NCBI GenBank assembly: GCA_963678705.1 | Contig: OY783208.1 | Span: 13,761,782-13,825,781 of the forward strand | Reading direction: 5' to 3' | Source: Panorpa germanica | Lineage: Eukaryota > Arthropoda > Insecta > Mecoptera > Panorpidae | Length of the DNA stretch: 64,000 nt | Position numbers and translations under genes: made by a program | Part shown: positions 43,605-54,939 of the stretch, in pieces | Numbering within the stretch: the stretch's first letter is position 1 | How the letters are laid out: each line of letters begins with the position of its first letter | The notes under the pieces: generated by a model | Databases searched by the model: none | The model's input: only the letters and a program-made list of their open reading frames with translations | What the model was told of the DNA's origin: nothing

Positions 43605-46600
43605 ATGTATAATATTATTCAATGGAATTGTAGAGGAGTCAGACATATTAAAGAAAAACTTCAATTTATGTTACGGAAACTAATATACATATATGCATTT
43701 TATCAGAAACATTTTTAACAAATGCTTGCAATTTCAACATGAAAGGATATTTTATTGAAAGAAAAGATAGAATGCAGCAAACAAACTACAATCCTCATGG
43801 GGGGGTCGCTATTTTAATTCATAAATCAATAAAATATAAACGAGTAATGTTAAACAATCCATTTAATTCAGTCGAAATAACAGCTATCACTATAACAGCT
43901 AACAAAAATGAAGAAATATGTATTTTATCCATCTATGCCAAACCTAACCATAATCTATCAAATCTAAATTGGTCTCATATAAAACAACAAATAAATGTAC
44001 CTGTCATACTAGCCGGAGATTTCAACGCCACTCACCTTGCTTGGGATATATATTGTCCAGGGAGTTTCTATGAAGGTAACGAACTCCTAGAATTTATAGA
44101 AAACGAAAATCTACATATTCTCAATGATGATAATCCAACTAGGGTTAGCAGTCCAAACTATAGAAATAGCATATTAGATCTCACTATAGTATCTCCAAGA
44201 TTAACTCAACAAATTACTTCATGGCAGGTACTAAAAGATAGTATGGGTAGTGATCATTTTCCAATATATTTTTGTTTAGAAGACAATACTAATAGACAAA
44301 CTTCTGAACATATTACTAGAAGAAACTTCCGAAAAGTCGATTGGGTGGGATATAGAATAGATATAGAAGAAAAAATTACAAATATAAATTTAATTGAAGG
44401 GTCCGAAAATAACGAGATAGAAGAAACATACTCACAATTTACAGAGATTATAAATAATTCCGCTAATGAAAACATACCAAATACCACAGTTTACAACATA
44501 ACCCCCAGAAAAATAAAACCGACTTGGTGGGATACAGAATGTAATAAATTTATTGCCCAAAGACAATTAGCATTAACAACCTTCAACAGAAATATGACAA
44601 TAGATAATTACTTAATGTATAAAAAACAACAAGCAAAAACCAGACGCTATTTTAGGGCTCGAAAAAAAATTGAATGGCAGAAATTTTGTGAAACGTTAAA
44701 TCCATACATGTCAACAAACACTATATGGGAAAATATAAGGAAATTTAATAATAAAAATTATAGTAAAAAGAAAATAAGTGATGACGAAAATTGGATAGAT
44801 GAATTTATTGCTAATAAATTCCCACAAAACCACCTAAATATCACAATCCCAAACACTTCAACCATAAAAAATCAATTCCTTGATAAATCTATCAAAATTA
44901 ATGAAGTAAATTTCGCTTTAAACCATAATAAAAATAGCAGCACAGGACATGACAGAATAAACTATAAAATGATACAAAATCTTCCACTGAACGCAAAAAT
45001 TTATCTTACCCAAATTTACAACCTCTCACTAAATTCTGCAAACATACCTGAAGATTGGAAGAAACATATAGTGGTACCGATCCTAAAACCCACCAAGGAC
45101 CCAAATTACGAAGAATCATACACACCTATAACATTATTATCATGCCTTGGAAAAACGATGGAAGCAATAATAAAAAACAGATTGGAATGGTTTATAGAAC
45201 ATCATAAAAAATTACCTGACCTACAATTTGCTTTCAGAAAAGCAATGAGTACTCAACACAATCTTAACATTCTGAACATGGATATACAAAAAACTTATAG
45301 CAGAAATCATTTCATGATTGCTGCTTTTATTGACATCGAAGCAGCATATGACAACGTAAATCTCCTTATATTGAAAGAAAAGATGGAAAGTTTAGGAATT
45401 TCATCGAAAACAACAAACTGGATTATAAATTACTTTCAACACCGAAAAATAACAATCAGATACAACAACAAGTTAACGGGTCCTATAAATTGCAATCACG
45501 GTATTCCACAAGGTTCAATCATTGCCCCTTTATTGTTTAATATATATACTAAAGATTTAACATCAATATCAGATAACAATACAACAGTACTTATGTATGC
45601 TGATGATATAGTAATTTATAGTGGAGGTCATACTCTAGAAATAGCTCAAAAGAGACTCCAAATCAAACTAAATAAACTGGTCAGTATGTTATCAGATATC
45701 AAATTGAATATATCTTTAGAAAATAGTAAATTAGCCATATTTACAAGACATAGAATAATCTGTAGCCCAAAAATAAACATTAGAAACAAGATCATTATTG
45801 TAAGTGCTAACATAAAATTTCTGAAACAAAAAGTACATGGTCAAAACAAATTGATTTCATTATTACCAAAATGCACAAAGGACTAAGTCTAATGCGATGT
45901 CTGGCCGGGTACAAATGGGGTGCACATCCTTTAACTTTAATAAATATATATAAAGCTATAATAAGACCACATATAGATTATTCTAGTACCTTGATCTGTA
46001 CCGCTAATAATATGAGGAAGAAAAAGATTGAAATAATTCAAAATAAATGTTTAAGAATAATTTTAGGAGTAATGCAATCAACTCCCTCACAAATTCTAAA
46101 TTTTGAAACTAATATAACTCCTGTCAACATAAGGATACAACAAATTGCAGGCAATTTTTACTGCAAAAACATTCTAAACTCATTTGAACCAATATCCTCA
46201 AGAATCGAAGTACTTCGTGAATTATACGATAATCCCTATTGGTTAATGAAAAATAAACCTGCACTTCTAGAAAGCTATGACAGATACAACAACTTAAACA
46301 TAGAATCATACAAAATCATACCTTATTTTAAATTTACATTAGAGACAAGCATATTCAAAATAAATACAGAAACAAGCTACTTCGAAAAGAATGACAACAA
46401 CTTAATTACACAAAAGAGGTATATGGAGTATATTGGGAAAGATGGAATAAATTGGGATTTATGGTTCACTGACGGTTCCTTGCAAAAAGATACTAATTCT
46501 GGGGGAATAGGAATATATAACCAAAGTAACAATCTACAATACAAATATAAAGTAAATAATGTTAAAAGTTCATATTCCGTAGAATTAATAGCGATCATGA

Positions 46601-47289
46601 AACTAATAGAAATACTGCAAACTAAAGATAGTATAAATATATTAATAATCACAGACTCTAATAGTGTATGTCAATCTTTAAACAACAACATTTTTAAAAA
46701 TAATAACAACTACAAGATTTGTTCAATTAAAAAATATCTTTTAAAATCAAAGAATAGAGGTATAAATATTAAAATCCTATGGATCCCCGGTCACTCTGGT
46801 ATAAAAGGAAATGAAATTGCTGACAAACTAGCAAAGGAAGCTTGCCTTAATGGGGAATTCCTTGATATCAAATGGAATTATAAAGATGTCAAAATAATTG
46901 TCAATGAAAGAAGTAATATAGACTGGCAGGTTAACTACAAGCAAAGAAGTGTAACTACAGGTAAACAATTCTTTTCTAATAACCCAAAAATACTAAAGAC
47001 ATTATGGTTCACAAAAGATCACCCCCGAAGATTCATAACAACAATGACGCGAATCAAAACAGGCAATTGCAGAGTTCCATTTCATTTACACAAAATAAAT
47101 TTATTGAGAACCCCAAATTGTATATGTGACGAGGAGGGAACATTAGATCATGTTATTTTAGGATGCAGACTATTAAAAAAAGAAATTGACGATTTGATGT
47201 ACAACTTAGCTGAGGAGGCTTTTTTTCCCGCAAACATATCCTACCTGATTAGTATAGAAGAATGCTCAATAAAATCTATAATTTCATAA
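43605..47289 (+). pseudogene. LINE ORF2: endonuclease, reverse transcriptase, RNase H; two frameshifts
   Basis: ATG 43,605 opens MYNIIQWNCRGVR. A shift near 43,680 leads to the frame from about 43,690, which is open to 45,886. Endonuclease motifs are ILSETFL, AGDFNATHLAWD, SILDLTIVS and SDHFPIYF. RT motifs are SSTGHDRINYKM, AFIDIEAAYDNV, GIPQGSIIAPLLFNIY and MYADDIVIYS. Close to 45,875 a second shift moves to the frame 45,871-47,289, which holds the RT C terminus and an RNase H with TDGS, YSVELIAI, TDSNS and IPGHSGIKGNEIAD (all four acidic positions plus His). A Cys/His end (CRVPFHLHK, CICDEEGTLDHVILGC) follows. This enzyme would do target-primed reverse transcription. All catalytic residues are present; only the two indels prevent expression as one protein. 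Confidence 0.86.
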
Positions 47290-47450
47290 TAGCTAATAAA
47301 ATTGAAATATAAACTGTATTTTATTATTAATATCGACATTATTATTATGTAAATATTTTAAATAATTATTGTAAAGTTTTTATGTAATGGCAAGCAGGTT
47401 GAATAAGCCAAAGCCTTTTTTAATAAAAAAAAAAAAAATAAATAATTTAG

Positions 47451-47664
47451 TAGTCGCTTTTGGACACCTTGTACTTTAAATAATTGGCACATTAGTTTTA
47501 CAAGTGAAATTTTTATTTAATGAAGATGTCGGACTAATAAATTCCTTAATTAATTCCACTGTGTTCTCTCTCTCTCTCTCTCTCTTTCCGCCTCGTGGTT
47601 CCGTTCATTTCATTTCTTTTCCTCCCTGTGTGTTTTTGTTTTGCGTGGTTTTGTTTCACGCCGA
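47451..47664. other. Spacer between LINE and FREP gene, with (CT)n
   Basis: A (TC)n microsatellite at about 47,565-47,585. Nothing else is recognised; it is the 3' flank of the FREP gene on the minus strand. Confidence 0.6.
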
Positions 47665-50600
47665 TCATTTCCTTCTGATCAGCATCCGCGATGTTCTAAG
47701 GGCGATAAATTAGCCAAAGTAGTAATCCCAGCGCATTGACTTCGAACCATACTCAGCCGTATCTTTGTACGGCCAGTTCAAACTGCTGTAAGTAAAACAC
47801 AACGTTAGAATAGTACCAACATAAAAACAGAGGGTAAACATGAATGGATCAGGGTTACCAACTGACAACAACTGAATGTTGATATGAACTCAGCACTAAA
47901 ATATATTTTAGTCAATTCACTGAAAATCATAAATTACAAAAATTTAAATTTAGCAACAAAGCGATGTGAGTTTCATTGGGTTGCTGCATATTTTTATTTC
48001 ATCTAATAAAACTGCTTTTAATCACCCGGTGAACAGAAAACGTAAATTTATGTCAAACGAATTTTTTTCTTAAAGTAATCTGACATAACATTAACGTAAA
48101 AAAGTTAACCTAAATATAAGACGTGTATTAGAAAGAGTAGGACAGCTTTAGAAGTTAGTGTCGCGGCACAACTACTTTAATTAAGGCAAAAGTTCAAAAT
48201 TATTTTACTAGTTTAAGTATAATGTCTTATTTTTAGTTTAATAAATTTGTTGAAATTTGATAAAAGTTTGAATATTTAACGAATTCATATTCCTGAACTG
48301 CCGCGGAGAGAATGTTGTAACATGGAAACGAATAATTGTGTGTTTTGTTACAGAACTCGCAGACCCGGAGTAGGAATAAGTAAACCCGTGGCCTAGAGAT
48401 AATGTGTCTAGGCCCGGGCATCCGATGAGGTGGCAACCCTACACTATAGAGGACTGTCACATCACGCGTCACGTGACACAGACGCAGGTGGAGATAGTTA
48501 CCTGCGCCCACACTTATTGTACCACTAAGCACCTTGCTGGTTCACAGCACAGTTACCCGAGTCCAAGTCCTGGTCCTTGTCGTACGTAGTGAATTTGATT
48601 CCGTTGTTGGGGCTGTAGCCGTGTTTGTACATGGAGTCACCTGAAACAATAACAAGAACACTGCGGTACAAACGAACTAACAACTGGGCACACACAACAA
48701 CAACTATCCGTTATTAACACGTTTACGATGGGACGGGGCGACAAAGGGGGGGGGGGATTATTTTACAACCAATGGACAACGGGGAAACAAAACGTAAAAC
48801 TTCCTGTTGTTTTCAACGTCAAATCATTTAAATTTTCTTCAAAAGTAAAACACAACGTGTTCCGTACTCCGCGCTCCGTCTTCAACGTGCTAACCACATT
48901 ACTTAATCAATAATTTTACATTTAATAACACGTTCACGTCACAAAGTGTGCTATGTGTTAAGTTTATTTGTTATCAACTCCTAATACCCGGTGTTGCCCG
49001 GTTTGTCAAGTGATGGGAGGGGGACATAATTTTAAAACATTTAAGTTGTGAATTATTTTTTATTAGTTTCCTTAATATTTATATATTCTTATAGTTGGGA
49101 TTTCGGGATTTAAGAGAGTCAATCCCGGGATTAGTTATATAGCATTTCAGCAGTTAAGTTTAATGTTTTTTGCGTTTTTCCATATAACAATTACATCCAT
49201 AGAAGATCATATTTCCAAGAGCATAAAACTATATGATGTCAAAAATAATATTTTGAAAACAATTTATTATCAAATAACAAATCGATCAATTATTTAGCAA
49301 ATCAATAGAAATGTGAAAGAAGAAACAATGGTCTTTGCATTTAACTTTCATTTCCTAGCCGTTGTTATTTGTTTTTCATATAAGCGCCCTTCAAGAAAGC
49401 CCGACCTGATTCAACTCTGGTACTTGGGACGTTAGCCTGTGCACAAAAACATTAACCAAAGTAAGGACAAATGGTGCGGCTGCAACAAATGTGTGACAGC
49501 AACTAAATGCAACTGCACAAAGTATTATTAATTGATCAAACATTGGGCTTATTGACACAAAATGAATTATGCATTTTCCAGGATTTTTGCAATAATTATA
49601 AAATATTTGATTTGTGGAAATATAAGGATAATATAAAAGAGTTCAAACATATTGATTTTGTTTTATTAAGGAATCCCGGGATTTACGGGACTAAAAATCA
49701 AGCGGGATCCCGTTATCTTATTCCGGAATCAACGCCACCGGAAACGCCACTGGACAATGACCTTGAACTTCTACCAGGCGCTGGAATTTTTTGTTATCAA
49801 TTAATTTTTTGCAGAACATCGCATGGTTTTGTCGTAGTGCGGTTTTTGACACTTTTATTTCGCTGATGATTTCCTAGTATCTATGCAGTGTCGGATTGAG
49901 ATATTGGATGCCCATGGTCTACTAGGCTCGTTCATTTTAACGTATCTATTACTCTGACCACCGAATACAGAAACAATGGCTCATTTTAAGTAGAAGACTT
50001 TTGTGAATTGTTGAGGAATATCAGGGCCACATTAGTAAATTATTATTGAGTGTTACACAATTAAGTTAAGTCTGGTGGCTAGGCAGTTCCATGCTTTAAT
50101 CCGGCACTCTATCTACGATACTTCTGATAACGTGATCTTGAAAGAGTCCAGAGTCGTAATACAGAAGATCAATCCATCTGACGAAACACCCCCCGAATGT
50201 CAAACGAATTTGTAGGCCACGTGACCCACGGGAACAAGAAATTAGTACAGGAAGTCTTGCGTGTGGAATAAACATTGGACCTACCTGCGTTTCCGCTGTA
50301 ACAAGAGATCGTTAATTTGAATCCCGACCCCGCCGAATCAACTTTAAACGTACTGTACTGGGCGTATGCGCTGGTTAAGTTGTGAGCCTGCAATTCCACT
50401 CTGAGTTCATGGTCGCTATTTGTTGTCAACTAAAAGCAACAGTTAAACCGTGATCACATTTCCATTTCCAGCTAACAGCAGATGATTATGAGGTTAGTTC
50501 GGTGCAGCTGGTATTACTGAATGACACTTTACAACCAAAGTCATGACATAAGGATAAGAACAAACCATGATCCCACCTGGTGGATCTTCTCCAGTCCCAG

Positions 50601-50693
50601 CCAATGGTTTCCAGTCAACGGCCCAAATCCCATCGTGTAGTTAGCATAGTTCCTGTAAAAGTCGACGGACTTGTTAAAGCGCTGCTGGATGAC
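47665..50693 (-). pseudogene. Fibrinogen-related protein (FREP) gene with two premature stops
   Basis: Four exons on the minus strand: A 50,577-50,693, B 50,285-50,429, C 48,502-48,640, D 47,665-47,785. All have GT/AG borders and phases that join exactly. They give the fibrinogen C-terminal domain in order: VIQQRFNKSVDFYRNY, GFGPLTGNHWLGLEKIH, ELRVELQAH, SGFKLTISCYSGNAG, FTTYDKDQDLDSGNCA, WYNKCGR, then SLNWPYK, MRWDYYFG and RMLIRRK. The Cys pair around NCA and NKC is present. Exon C has TAG at 48,525-48,527 where the family has the first Trp of WWY; exon D has TAA after YYFG. The upstream exon with the domain start and any signal peptide is not found before SPH copy 3. Such lectin-like proteins bind microbial sugars in haemolymph. 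Two clean stops with otherwise perfect exons suggest recent loss. Confidence 0.8.
49094..49712. mobile_element. Possible DNA transposon in FREP intron
   Basis: The left phrase GGATTTCGGGATTTAAGAG with AATCCCGGGATTAG and the right phrase GGAATCCCGGGATTTACGGG look like inverted ends of a hAT-type element. The interior includes a Cys-rich short frame (WCGCNKCVTATKCNC, about 49,465-49,520) that I cannot assign. No TSD was resolved. Confidence 0.35.
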
Positions 50694-50977
50694 CTGCAAA
50701 ATATCTTCATTAAATTTCTAGGAAAGAAATCTGTTCCGTAAATCTCTGGAACGTTATCTGGAAGACAAGGTTACAGGAGTTTAAATTTGCAATGTTGGTA
50801 TACGTTACATAATAACTGAGTGTGACTTTCTTAAACTCTAAAATTTGTAGCACGAATGCAAGTAGCGGAACGTCTAAGATGTTTAGTAAAGCAAAAGAGA
50901 AAGACTGAAAGAACAAGGGAAGGAAGACTTACGAAAACGTGAGTTAATGGAATGACGGGGCAAGGAATGACGTAAAG

Positions 50978-51744
50978 CAGCGGTTCTCAAAGTGTGGGGC
51001 GCGACCCCTAAGGGGGGCGCAATGAAAGCTCAGGGGGGGCTCAAAGCTTTATTGAAAAATTATCTAAATTATCGTAAGAGTGCCGAACATTTTTTTTTTT
51101 AGTTTATCAGAAAATACAGAAAAAGATGCAAATTTTAAGCAATGGACTGAAAAGCTGAAAGCTTTGTAATGAAGCTAAGATTGTACGAGGGCGGTCTGAA
51201 AAGTGACAATTTCGAGCTATTTTCTAATCTTAAAATTATGATTGAAGAAATGGATTTAAAAACTATTCCAACCAATGCAAAGAAATGCTTTCTTAAACAC
51301 TTAGAAATCCTCAAATCTCGTTTTGAAAAATATTTTAATGAGAACTTGGATGGTTTGGCATGGATTCAAAACACGTTCAAACCATCAGTCGATGAGTGCT
51401 CCCCAACATAAAGGAAAAAGAAAATCTCATTGACCACCAAGGTGACACTGGGCTTGAAATGAAGTTTAAAGAATCTTCTCTCACATCTTCTTTTTATTTT
51501 TTTGCTTTGAGCTACAAATAACAATTATGTACTATAGTAGCTAAAATAATTAAATAAATTGTAATTCTTTGTATAGAATGTGTTGTTTGATTACGATTAA
51601 ACCTATTGCCCCATTAAACAAAAATTAACTATAAAATGTCAAATGCGACTCCTTTATAATATATAGTACGCTTACATGTAGGGGGGCCCGGCTTACTGCT
51701 GAATTATGCAGGGGGGCTCGAAGTAAAAAATTTGAGAACCGCTG
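50978..51744 (+). mobile_element. hAT element, 767 bp, perfect 8-bp TSD
   Basis: The ends are CAGCGGTTCTCAAAGTGTGG and, reverse-complemented, CAGCGGTTCTCAAATTTTTT. The TSD acgtaaag is perfect on both sides (50,970-50,977 and 51,745-51,752). GC-rich subterminal phrases (GGGGGGCGC, GGGGGGCCC) follow each end. It holds a fragment of transposase. It lies upstream of FREP exon A. Confidence 0.9.
51169..51411 (+). pseudogene. hAT transposase fragment (ZBED5/FAM200-like region)
   Basis: About 80 codons: a short N-terminal piece, then FELFSNLKIMIEEMD, HLEILKSRFEKYFNENLDGL and WIQNTFKPSVDE. This is the region between the catalytic core and dimerisation domain in transposases whose vertebrate relatives are ZBED5/FAM200-type. 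The dimerisation domain and the catalytic core are absent, so it is inactive. Confidence 0.62.
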
Positions 51745-52016
51745 ACGTAAAGTATTAAAAAAGTTCAAGGTTTGACAAGAGTTTAAGTGTTGCTCGAGAC
51801 AGTTGTAAATAATATATGACATATTACTCGTATAAGTATGATATAACTAAAACGGTTGGTGGAAGTGGGCTAAGCAGTTTGGGGAATAGACGAATGAACG
51901 AAGAGGTAAACAAATGAAGAAGATGAAAAGGTAGATGACTTCCTAACCGTTGAAATACGTTTTCTATCTACCTGGGATTAATCTCATCAAATATTTTATT
52001 AATACGCAAAAGTAGG

Positions 52017-53830
52017 TCAAAGCCAACCTGCATTCAAGGTGCTATCAATCCATCGTTGGTGGTTGTATATATTGGTGAAGATTCCTTCATAGTGACGGCA
52101 ATGAGAAAAACACCGCGTGCTCATTACGGCCACTAGAACGCCATTAACGATTAATCTGGCCCCGTTGTGAAGCTAGAAGAAGAAAGACATTAGAGATTAA
52201 TGCATCAATTAAAGATTTGATTAAATTTGTTATCTGTAACAGAATCATCGCTAGCGTAAAACAGTTGTAATGTTAAAATGGCTACGAAAAATGGGCGAAG
52301 ATTTCTTAACCAAAGCGTTTCATCAAACTGTTTGTTGGGTGATGGCAAAACTTCACTCTTCTTACCTAGAAAAACTAAAGGTAAGCAATAGGAGCACATA
52401 CAAAACAAAAGTAATATTTTGAGAGACAGCAAAAGAACTCCGAGTCCACGGTAGCATCAATGTCCTCCTCTTTAATGTCTTCGTCAACACATTCGCAAGG
52501 ACCATTTGTTATCAATATGCGAGTAGTGAAGGACAGGGTCTCTGAAATAATGGATGTTTCCTTTAATTTATGTTTTTATTTTACTTTGATTTGATTTTGC
52601 TTAGAATTATATTTTTGGTGTCTAAGTTGAGGGATTACTTGTCTAAATATGTTCAAATTTTTTATTATTTACTGATCTTCTAGAACTAGAACCCAGATTA
52701 TCTCTAAAGCAAGGATTTTGTACGGGCATGTACCCTCCTAAAAGGAGATGGACCAGTGACATGCAATTAATGGTCTTTGCTGATGTCAAGAGTGTAAATA
52801 TTTTCCTGAAACTTCCTCTGTTGTCTAGTTTTATGGTCCTTCTAAATATCCATAGTAATCCAGTGGCCAACCGTAGCCAACCTCTCCCCACGCAGCAAAT
52901 GATCTTACCTGATCTCACCGGTCTAGACAATTTAATCAAAGCCACATCGTTCTTAGATTCTTTGTAGAAAGGATGGGTATCTTTCTTTGGATGAAGACAT
53001 CTTTAAATTGCACAACGACCCTGTCCGGATCTTCTTCATCGAACGGAACGAGGGCCCCCAGAGTGACCTCAACAATTAAGTGACTGGAAAATAAATTACT
53101 TAAGAAGAGAGTAATTAGACATTTTACTTACGAGAGCGTACAATAAGCGGAAGTGAGAACCCATTTAGGATGAATTAGACTTCCGCTGCAGTACTGGACT
53201 TTATAGCCATTTCTGACCTTTAGAAAGGCAATGTAGATGAATTTCCCTTTGGCTGCAGGAGCTCCGTATTTAGTTCTACCTGTGAAAATAGGTCAGTTAA
53301 CAACAGAGCCGCATTAGGGATTCTGCAAAACCAGTTAATCACTTACAAGTTTTTATCTTTTCAATTATGGAATAATCATCTGATGGATAAGGGGTAGTAG
53401 TTGACGTGGTTGTTAATTCCGTAGTCTTCGAGGTCGTAGATTCTGTGGTTGTGGACTCAGTGGTTGTCGACTGAAAGACCAAGACGGTTATTTGTGGCCA
53501 GATGTTATATTGTCTAATATGGTAACAATAATGATTACCACCCAGCTGACATCTGCCGTGAAGGATCGCTACTACATGAACATAAAGCTATGCCACGTCT
53601 ACAACTGAAAAATTACTTAAGAAAATAAGAAATGGTGCACCAAGCAGCGCTCCTCAAGAAAAGAGAAGTCCCCATGAAGTCCTCAGGAAGGCCACGTCAA
53701 ACCTAGATAGCCGGTGCTGAACAGGAGAGCGAATAATGTCAAAGCAAACAAATAAAAGTAAAAAAAAACTCACCGTAGCGTTGGTGGTTAAGGCACAAGA
53801 CATGAAGATAGCAAGGATAAACACCTTCAT
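52017..53830 (-). pseudogene. Serine protease homologue (S1 family), SPH copy 3
   Basis: Exons: E1 53,774-53,830 (MKVFILAIFMSCALTTNAT), E2 53,347-53,470 (mucin-like Ser/Thr linker, STTTESTTTESTT), E3 about 53,131-53,282 (YCSGSLIHPKWVLTSAYC), E4 52,909-53,083 (NDVALIKLSRP), E5 remnant 52,864-52,900, E6 about 52,680-52,744, E7 52,402-52,541 (Cys-rich), E8 52,017-52,172 (LHNGARLIVNGVLVAVMS, then GIFTNIYNHQRWIDSTL, stop TGA). It is the best-preserved 3' end of the three copies. The catalytic His is Tyr, and the usual GDSGGP is LHNGAR, so the nucleophile Ser is Asn. It can therefore only be a non-catalytic homologue. E4 carries a 2-base net frameshift after FIQ, and a deletion removes the acceptor and first half of E5 compared with copy 1. 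It is a pseudogene. Confidence 0.78.
53774..53830 (-). CDS. SPH copy 3 exon 1, signal peptide
   Basis: ATG at 53,830, 19 residues, donor GTGAGT in phase 0. Nearly identical to the first exons of the other two copies. The codon two positions upstream in frame is TTG, not a start. Confidence 0.75.
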
Positions 53831-54085
53831 TTTCAATTCTTTAGAATTTTCACAATTTGTTTTAAAAATGTAAAAAGTTTCACTGCAATTTAATCACTTT
53901 CACTTTAAGAACCCGCAACAAAATACCGAACTTTACTCTTTGAGAAAATACTTATTAATGTTAGCCACGCAATTAGTAGAGTGCTCGCAATTTAAACAAA
54001 GTAACGGGCATGTCACGGTAATCGAGAAACCGTTACACTTGAATGACATTTAATGGTTTTCAATAAGTTGATGGATTATTGAAGT

Positions 54086-54297
54086 TGTTGGATTTAAATT
54101 TAGCGCCCTCTCGGGATTGACACTACTACTCTTCTATCTTTCTTTTTACACTCGGTAATACTGTAGGTGATACTGTACTCTGTAATACTGTAATATGTAA
54201 TTATATACTCTGTGACATCCTAATGCAAGTGTACATTTTGTTAATAAAATAAACCTGATTAATATAAAATAATAGTTTATTTCTGCTAAATATAACA
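54086..54297 (+). repeat. 5' LTR of copia element
   Basis: 212 bases, TGTTGGATTT to AATATAACA, preceded by GAAGT. Confidence 0.93.
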
Positions 54298-54317
54298 GGT
54301 TATGGATTGGCAAAATT

Positions 54318-54494
54318 ATGTCAACAGCTCACAAGCTGCGCAACATTGGCTTTAAAGTGGACGACGAGTGGCTCGGGACGTTGCTGCTCTCCGGTCTGCC
54401 CGAATCATATCAACCAATGATTATTGCGATCGAAAGCTCTGGCACAAAAATAACTGCAGACAGTGTTAAAGCAAAACTATTACAAGATGTTTGA
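54318..54494 (+). pseudogene. Copia Gag fragment (UBN2-type)
   Basis: STAHKLRNIGFKVDDEWLGT and LLSGLPESYQPMIIAI, ending SVKAKLLQDV then TGA. This is the C-terminal part of copia-type Gag, just before the zinc knuckle. It begins 20 bases after the LTR, so the N-terminal half of Gag is deleted. After the TGA the frame still reads NSDNNT, as in relatives, before the SINE sequence starts. Confidence 0.72.
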
Positions 54495-54514
54495 AATTCA
54501 GACAACAACACAAC

Positions 54515-54935
54515 GTGGTCGAGAGAAATGATGCTTGACTCTCACTACTGTGTTCCCGGGTTCGATCCCCAGGCCAGAGATATATTTTCTGGGTTTGGTA
54601 AAAATATCTGTAAGCCAAATTATTAAAAATGGTTGTTATAAGTGAAATTTGATGTCTCAGGCTGTGTGATCATGAACAGCAAGAATCAAATAATAACAAC
54701 TGCGAGCATTGTAAATAACATGTACCGGCTAAACAAGACACAGCTGGGTGAGAGCATTGACAATTGACTCTGACTACTGTGTTCTCGGGTTCAATCCCCG
54801 GACAAGAGTTATACTTTCTGGGCTTGATTGCTATCAGGTGAAATTTGATATCTCAGGCTGTGAGATCATGAACAGCAAGAATCAAATAATAGCAACTGCG
54901 AGCATTGTGATAGTTAAAATGCTCTGTGTTATCAT
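54515..54935 (+). mobile_element. Tandem dimer of tRNA-derived SINE inside copia element
   Basis: Two head-to-tail units (about 54,515-54,715 and 54,738-54,920) each have a B-box GGGTTC(G/A)ATCCCC, TTTCTGGG(T/C)TTG, and a shared body containing ATCATGAACAGCAAGAATCA. They occupy exactly the place where the zinc knuckle and protease should be. The 5' part is the same as the SINE at 36,966, while the body differs. Confidence 0.75.
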
Positions 54936-54939
54936 TTAA

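Larger units (their letters stand above)
41833..47438 (+). mobile_element. Near-complete I-like LINE (ORF1, EN-RT-RNase H)
   Basis: 12-bp TSDs, taaataatttag, at 41,821-41,832 and 47,439-47,450. It has a 5' UTR of 283 bases, ORF1, a 27-A tract, ORF2 with endonuclease, reverse transcriptase and RNase H, and an A-rich tail. The presence of RNase H and three CCHC knuckles in ORF1 places it in the I-like group of LINEs. Only two frameshifts, both in ORF2, disable it. It lies 227 bases downstream of the FREP stop codon. Confidence 0.88.

Noticed and set aside
49460-49520. Cys-rich short frame WCGCNKCVTATKCNC as a metallothionein-like gene
   Set aside because: Too short, without a start or splice context, and inside a probable transposon. 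The Cys spacing fits no family I know securely.
49507-49866. 119-codon plus-strand frame in the FREP intron
   Set aside because: It crosses the right inverted end of a probable DNA transposon and has no domain; it is antisense to the host gene.
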